A stretch of DNA of 64,000 nt, taken from assembly GCF_030733265.1 (NCBI RefSeq), contig NZ_JASHJI010000016.1:62001-126000 (forward strand), written 5' to 3'. The DNA comes from Roseibium sp. MMSF_3412 (lineage in GTDB: Bacteria; Pseudomonadota; Alphaproteobacteria; Rhizobiales; Stappiaceae). Under the pieces are notes generated by a model that worked only from the letters and a program-made list of their open reading frames with translations, was not told the DNA's origin and made no database searches. Each line of letters starts with the position of its first letter. Position 1 is the stretch's first letter. Below are positions 59,584-64,000 of the stretch, piece by piece. The translations under genes were made by a program, and so were the position numbers.

Positions 59584-60621
59584 ATGCCGTCCCAAAAGCC
59601 GCTCCCTCCGATCACGTCAGACCACATGGACACCCTGCTGGCCGGAACCCGCATGCGGCGCAACCGGCAAACCGACTGGTCCCGGCGGCTGGTGCGCGAA
59701 AACACGCTGTCGGTGGATGACCTCATCTGGCCGATCTTTCTGGTGGACGGTGAGAACGTGCGGCAAGCGGTGCCATCCATGCCGGACGTGGTGCGCCTTT
59801 CGGTGGACGAGGCTGTTCGCGAGGCAACACATGCAGCGGAACTCGGCATTCCGGCCCTTGCGCTCTTTCCCTATACGGACCCGGATCTGCGAGACGACAC
59901 AGGGAGCGAAGCGCTCAACGCGGACAACCTGACCTGCCGTGCGCTGCGCGCGGTCAAGGCGGAAGGATTGAACGTCGGCCTGATGACCGACGTCGCGCTG
60001 GATCCTTATACCAGCCACGGGCACGATGGGCTCATGGAGGGCGACACGATCCTCAATGACGAGACGGTCGACCAGTTGTGCCGCCAGGCGCTTGTGCAGG
60101 CGGAGGCCGGGTCGGATGTCATTGCGCCGTCGGACATGATGGACGGGCGGATCGGCGCAATCCGCCAGGCGCTTGACAGTCAGGGTTATCGCGGCACCCA
60201 GATCATGGCCTATTCGGCAAAATATGCGTCCGCCTTCTATGGCCCGTTCCGAGATGCGGTCGGGTCCTCGGGCACCCTCAAGGGCGACAAGCGCACCTAC
60301 CAGATGGACCCGGCGAATACGGACGAAGCGCTGCGCGAGGCGGAACTGGATATTGCCGAGGGTGCGGACATGGTCATGGTGAAGCCGGGCCTGCCCTATC
60401 TCGATATCGTCCGGCGCATCAAGGATGAATTCCAGGTGCCGACCTACGCCTACCAGGTGTCGGGCGAATACGCGATGATCAAGGCCGCCAGCGCCAATGG
60501 CTGGCTCGACGGCGACCGGGCGATGCTGGAAAGCCTGCTGGCCTTCAAGCGCGCGGGAGCCGACGGCATCCTCACCTATTTCGCGCCGAAGGTTGCCGCG
60601 ATGCTGGCTGGCGGCAAATGA
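59584..60621 (+). CDS. hemB: Delta-aminolevulinic acid dehydratase
   Basis: 345-residue porphobilinogen synthase for heme and cobalamin. Active-site Lys residues lie in AYSAKYASAFYGPFR and MVMVKPGLPYLDI. The metal-site stretch reads LDPYTSHGHDGLM with Asp rather than the Cys cluster of zinc enzymes, the magnesium-dependent type common in Alphaproteobacteria. ATG 59584 (MPSQKP) is chosen over an upstream extension unlike the family. Its stop overlaps the next gene (ATGA). Confidence 0.95.
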   Translation: MPSQKPLPPITSDHMDTLLAGTRMRRNRQTDWSRRLVRENTLSVDDLIWPIFLVDGENVRQAVPSMPDVVRLSVDEAVREATHAAELGIPALALFPYTDPDLRDDTGSEALNADNLTCRALRAVKAEGLNVGLMTDVALDPYTSHGHDGLMEGDTILNDETVDQLCRQALVQAEAGSDVIAPSDMMDGRIGAIRQALDSQGYRGTQIMAYSAKYASAFYGPFRDAVGSSGTLKGDKRTYQMDPANTDEALREAELDIAEGADMVMVKPGLPYLDIVRRIKDEFQVPTYAYQVSGEYAMIKAASANGWLDGDRAMLESLLAFKRAGADGILTYFAPKVAAMLAGGK

Positions 60622-61871
60622 CACCGACCAGCGGTCAGGAAGACCAACCGATCGTTTCCTTTGAAAGCATCCAGGCGGCCGCGAACCTCATAAAAGGCGC
60701 TGTTCTTGAAACGCCATGCCTCCCGGCACCGCGCCTGTCGCAACTCACCGGTGCCGATGTTTTTGTCAAATACGAAAACATGCAGGTGACGGGGGCATTC
60801 AAGGAACGCGGTGCGCTGGTCAAATTGTCCAGTCTGAGCCAGGACGAAAAGCGCCGCGGCGTGATCGCGGTATCGGCCGGAAACCACGCACAAGGTGTTG
60901 CCTACCACGCCGGACGGCTCGGTATTCCGGCAACCATCGTCATGCCGGTGCTGACACCTTTCGTGAAAATATCCGCCACACGCGGTTACGGCGCAGAGGT
61001 GGTCCTGGCGGGCAACACGCTCGCAGAGGCAAAGGAAGAGGCCGACAGGCTGGCCACAGAAAAGAATCTCGTCTGGGTCCACCCTTATGACGACGCCCAT
61101 GTCATTCACGGACAGGGCACGATCGCGATCGAGATGCTGGACGCGCTGCCAGACCTTGACGTGATCATTGTGCCCGTCGGCGGCGGCGGTCTGATCGCCG
61201 GGATTGCGACAGCCGCAAAGGCCCTCAAACCGGCAGTGGAAGTGATCGGTGTCGAAACCACGCTCTATCCGGGCATGTGGGGCGCGTTTTACGGCAAGGA
61301 GGTCGTGTGCGAAGGGGCGACCATCGCTGAAGGCATTGCCGTGCGCGACATCGGCGTTCTGACAACCGAGGTCGTCAAAAGGACCGTCGACGATGTCGTT
61401 CTGGTGTCCGAAAGCAGCATCGAGCGCTCGATCAACGCCTATCTCACCTTGCAGCGCACGATTGCCGAAGGTGCAGGTGCCGCCGGCCTGGCAGCGCTTC
61501 TGTCGGATCGCGAGCGTTTTGAAGGCAGGAAAGTCGGCCTTGTTCTGTGCGGCGGCAACATCGATCCGCGCCTTCTTTCCAAGATCGTTGTCCGCGAGCT
61601 GGCCCGCGACGGGAAACTCGTCTCCATTCGGATCGACACGCCTGACCGCCCCGGCACGCTCGGCGAGATCGCCACGGTAATTGGCGACATGCAGGGCAAT
61701 GTCGTCGACGTCGAACATCACAGGCTGTTCCTGAACGTGCCCGCGAAGGGCGCAACGCTGGACGTTTCGTTCGAAGCTTTCGACCGCGATCATGGCGAGC
61801 GAATTGTTGCGGCTCTGCGCGAACGCGGCTTTGTTGTCCGCTATCTGGAAATCGGCGAACGTATGGGGTGA
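60618..61871 (+). CDS. Threonine ammonia-lyase with ACT domain
   Basis: 417-residue PLP enzyme that converts threonine to 2-oxobutyrate and ammonia. NMQVTGAFKERGALVKL contains the PLP Lys, VSAGNHAQGVAYHAGRLGIP binds substrate, VPVGGGGLIAGIATAAKAL the phosphate, and CGGNIDPRLLSKIV closes the domain. An ACT-like regulatory domain covers about residues 335-410 (SIRIDTPDRPGTLGEIATVI). It overlaps hemB by 4 bp. The one-ACT form resembles TdcB/short IlvA rather than the two-ACT biosynthetic IlvA. Confidence 0.93.
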   Translation: MTPTSGQEDQPIVSFESIQAAANLIKGAVLETPCLPAPRLSQLTGADVFVKYENMQVTGAFKERGALVKLSSLSQDEKRRGVIAVSAGNHAQGVAYHAGRLGIPATIVMPVLTPFVKISATRGYGAEVVLAGNTLAEAKEEADRLATEKNLVWVHPYDDAHVIHGQGTIAIEMLDALPDLDVIIVPVGGGGLIAGIATAAKALKPAVEVIGVETTLYPGMWGAFYGKEVVCEGATIAEGIAVRDIGVLTTEVVKRTVDDVVLVSESSIERSINAYLTLQRTIAEGAGAAGLAALLSDRERFEGRKVGLVLCGGNIDPRLLSKIVVRELARDGKLVSIRIDTPDRPGTLGEIATVIGDMQGNVVDVEHHRLFLNVPAKGATLDVSFEAFDRDHGERIVAALRERGFVVRYLEIGERMG

Positions 61872-61978
61872 TGCCGAAGACGTCGCCCCTCGACGTGCTT
61901 GCAGATGAGCCGCTTCACATTTGCGTTTTGACGCGTGAATGCCCACATGAGGCTCATCACAATTCAAGGAGCCGATTC

Positions 61979-62497
61979 ATGTCTGCCGAGACTTCGACCG
62001 ACCATGTCCACGAAGACGTTTTTGATCCCGCCCTGCATCCGGAACTGTTTTCCGGCGTGCGCAGCCGCCGGATCTTTGCGTTTTTCATCGACGTGATCGC
62101 GATCGCCTTGCTGACATTCGGTGCCGGCATCCTCGTGTTTTTCCTTGGCGTCTTCACGCTTGGGCTCGGGTTCCTGCTTTACGGCATTCTGCCGGCAACG
62201 GTTGCCCTCCTCTATGTCGCCTTCACGCTTGGCGGACCGCAGGCCTCAACCCTCGGCATGCGCGCCATGGGCCTGGAAATGCGCCTCTGGTACGGCGCAA
62301 AGCCCTATCCGCTGCTCGCTGCCGTTCACGCGCTTCTGTTCTGGTTCTCGGTCTCGCTGCTGACACCGCTCGTGCTGCTGGTCTCGCTGTTCTCGGACCG
62401 CAAGCGCCTGCTCCACGACATGATCCTGGGCGTCGTCGTCGTGAACTCGGCCTATCATCAGCAATATGTGGACGTGCGCTTCCAGGCCTCGCACTGA
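61979..62497 (+). CDS. RDD family membrane protein
   Basis: 172-residue protein with an N-terminal soluble segment (MSAETSTDHVHEDVFDP) and three or four helices. FSGVRSRRIFAFFIDVIAIA has the Arg and two Asp residues of the RDD signature (R...D near TM1). VSLFSDRKRLLHDMILGVVV is the typical C-terminal end. It may transport an ion or modify membrane lipids; unknown. ATG 61979 follows AAGGAGC. Confidence 0.9.
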   Translation: MSAETSTDHVHEDVFDPALHPELFSGVRSRRIFAFFIDVIAIALLTFGAGILVFFLGVFTLGLGFLLYGILPATVALLYVAFTLGGPQASTLGMRAMGLEMRLWYGAKPYPLLAAVHALLFWFSVSLLTPLVLLVSLFSDRKRLLHDMILGVVVVNSAYHQQYVDVRFQASH

Positions 62498-62552
62498 AGG
62501 CTGCTGGCATGGAGCACAGGCACTGAAGGGCCCGCACTCCCGACTGGTGGGT

Positions 62553-63038
62553 TCAGTTCAGCAGTGCCAGCGACAGGTTGAGTATCCCGGCAAAGCCAAC
62601 CCAGGCTGCGTAAGGGCAGAACAGGAGCGCGGCGGTCCGGTCGAGCTGCCACCTGTCCACGATGAAGAAAAGGATCGCCGCGAGCATGCCGAGCAGGATC
62701 ACCAGCGCAAACCAAAGCTGGTGAAATGCGAAAAAGACCGGTGACCAGGTCCAGTTCAGAACCATCTGGGCCACCCATAACTTCACAGCGACGGACCCGG
62801 GTGCCTGTCGGAACGTCCGCCAGCCGGCGACCGCGATGAACACGTAAAGCACTGTCCAGACCGGACCGAAAATCCAGTTCGGCGGATTGAAAGGCGGCTT
62901 TTCAAGCGCCCGATACCATTCACCCGGCGCTGTCTGCATGCCAATGAAAATTCCGATTGCAAGAACGACCACGACAAATGCCAAGAGTGTTGCAATTGCA
63001 GACAGCGTGTTCAGCTTCAGCGTCGATTCGGTTGCCAT
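62553..63038 (-). CDS. tspO: TspO/MBR family protein
   Basis: 161-residue five-helix outer/inner-membrane protein of the translocator family, which binds tetrapyrroles. It has EWYRALEKPPFNPPNWIFGP, VWTVLYVFIAVAGWRTF, LNWTWSPVFFAFHQLWFAL and CPYAAWVGFAGILNLSLALLN (part), all TspO signatures. ATG 63038 is the first Met before the hydrophobic N-terminus. It faces the RDD gene and shares the 267-bp gap on the right with the transport gene. Confidence 0.95.
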   Translation of the reverse strand: MATESTLKLNTLSAIATLLAFVVVVLAIGIFIGMQTAPGEWYRALEKPPFNPPNWIFGPVWTVLYVFIAVAGWRTFRQAPGSVAVKLWVAQMVLNWTWSPVFFAFHQLWFALVILLGMLAAILFFIVDRWQLDRTAALLFCPYAAWVGFAGILNLSLALLN

Positions 63039-63305
63039 GTCCCGCAGTGCTTTCCTGTTTCCCGGCTCCAGCGTTTCATGGGGCGCTCCTGATTGCCAGA
63101 GCCAATTGACCGCCGCTTGCGGATCGGACATTCGGATTCGGATCTCCGGACGCCCGGCGGCCGAAGCCGGCACCGTAGATTTTGCTGATTTTTCCGTGCT
63201 CTACCAAAGAGTGAAACCCAAAAAAGAAAAAACCTGAATATTTGAGTCGACTTTAAAATCCGTATTTGATATTGCTGCGCTGCAATCTAACTAACGGAAA
63301 ACGCT

Positions 63306-64000
63306 ATGTCTTTCTTCAAACGCGTAGGCGCACTGACGTGCGCGTTCGTGGCCGGCTCCCTGTTGGCGATGCCATCCACGACCGCCTGGGCCGAGTCCCT
63401 CACCTTCACCGATATCGCAGGCCGCGAGGTCACCCTGCCGGAGATGCCCGACAAGATCATTCTGGGCGAAGGGCGGATGATGTACGGCATTGCGCCGCTC
63501 ATCGAAGGCAATCCGTTTGAAAAGATCGTCGGCTGGAAAAGCGATCTGGTTCAGTACGACCCGGATGCGTTCCGCAAGTATCAAGGCGCCTTCCCGGAAG
63601 AGACGGCCCGGATGATCGATTTCGGCAATCCATATGCCGGTGATTTTTCCATCGAAGCCGTTCTGGAAGCTGAAACGGATCTGGTGATCCTGGACGTCGG
63701 CAACCTCTTCAAGGCCGAAGAAACCGGCCTCATCGAGAAGCTCGGCAACGCAGGCGTTCAGGTGGCTTTCATCGATTTCCGCCGCAACGCGACCGAAAAC
63801 GCCGTTCCGTCCATGCTCATTCTCGGCCGGATTTTCGGTGAGGAGAAGCGCGCAGCGGAATTCATCGATTTCTACATCGCGCAGATGCGCAAGGTGACGA
63901 ATATCGTCGACACCATTCCAGCTGAGGACCGTCCGCTCGTGGTGGTCGAGAACGCCGCCGGATGGCAGACAGACTTCTGCTGCTGGTCGTTCGGACCGTA
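63306..64000 (+). CDS. Periplasmic iron/siderophore- or cobalamin-type ABC binding protein, 5' part
   Basis: 231 codons, running off the window. A signal peptide (MSFFKRVGALTCAFVAGSLL ... STTAWA) is followed by ESLTFTDIAGREVTLPEMPD, the start of a class III (TroA/FepB/BtuF) binding protein, and IILGEGRMMYGIAPLIEG, then ETDLVILDVGNL. The pattern SxTxxDxxGRxVxLP is typical of iron-siderophore and cobalamin binding proteins. The rest of the ABC transporter should lie beyond 64000. ATG 63306 precedes the signal peptide directly. The upstream 260 bp is AT-rich, consistent with its promoter. Confidence 0.85.
   Translation, partial: MSFFKRVGALTCAFVAGSLLAMPSTTAWAESLTFTDIAGREVTLPEMPDKIILGEGRMMYGIAPLIEGNPFEKIVGWKSDLVQYDPDAFRKYQGAFPEETARMIDFGNPYAGDFSIEAVLEAETDLVILDVGNLFKAEETGLIEKLGNAGVQVAFIDFRRNATENAVPSMLILGRIFGEEKRAAEFIDFYIAQMRKVTNIVDTIPAEDRPLVVVENAAGWQTDFCCWSFGP

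Noticed and set aside
60576..61967. 463-codon minus-strand frame
   Set aside because: Lies entirely over the threonine dehydratase, which has PLP and ACT motifs.
1..64000. CRISPR arrays, prophage, rRNA operons
   Set aside because: No regularly spaced repeats, phage structural genes or rRNA sequence found on either strand.

Overview
The window is high-GC DNA from an alphaproteobacterium. Gene content and order (ctaA beside a DUF2842 gene, plsX-fabH-ihfA-merR, glyA-nrdR-ribD-ribE-ribH-nusB-thiL, ldtR/L,D-transpeptidase, a VPLPA-CTERM protein) fit a marine Hyphomicrobiales/Stappiaceae-type organism such as Roseibium, Labrenzia or Stappia. That placement is inference from gene content, not from a marker-gene comparison.

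Layout. 2-9642 is a corrinoid-dependent one-carbon cluster: 3' end of formate-THF ligase, a corrinoid protein, a DUF1638 protein, a small 'virulence factor' family protein, a short methylene-THF reductase, a methyl-THF:corrinoid methyltransferase and a ferredoxin-ASKHA activator of corrinoid proteins. Together they could move a methyl group from a methylated substrate through a corrinoid to THF and oxidise it, or run the reverse. A long periplasmic peptidoglycan-binding-repeat gene sits inside the cluster between two copies of a 24-nt direct repeat. 9693-15405 holds a DUF1194 protein, an enoyl-CoA hydratase, a CoA-binding protein, MetY with a possible 5' pseudoknot, heme A synthase and a DUF2842 protein. 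15365-26124 is an exopolysaccharide locus (deacetylase, FemAB/CelD-like GNAT, GumC/Wzc-like protein with a degenerate ATPase, Wza-like lipoprotein, GT4, WcaJ/ExoY-like transferase, Wzy/ligase-like protein), followed by a VPLPA-CTERM protein. 26576-35919 is accessory: tRNA-Pro(GGG), a cyclase, two unrecognised convergent genes that overlap, a P450, a broken membrane-protein gene, a glycerophosphodiester phosphodiesterase and an acidic unknown protein.

35931-40928 is core lipid/cell-envelope DNA (MerR, IhfA, FabH, PlsX, YceD/DUF177, CBP3-like chaperone, BamE-like lipoprotein). 41152-43080 carries a UDP-glucuronate decarboxylase and a membrane GT2. 43155-52987 is H+-pyrophosphatase, an MFS carrier and the riboflavin/nusB/thiL/nrdR/glyA block. 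53353-55541 is an L,D-transpeptidase with its probable MarR-type regulator. 55694-59355 holds valine-catabolism genes, then come hemB, a threonine dehydratase, an RDD protein, TspO and the start of a periplasmic metal/siderophore-binding protein that runs off the end.

The most striking structural discovery is a family of three 270-bp non-autonomous, MITE-like elements with long terminal inverted repeats (30682-30951, 32343-32612, 53087-53356). One breaks a membrane-protein gene, and removing exactly 266 bp restores that reading frame. Another sits exactly on the stop codon of the L,D-transpeptidase. The most interesting biochemical system is the corrinoid C1 cluster, with two partner proteins of unknown role and two enzymes that carry arginine-rich tails.
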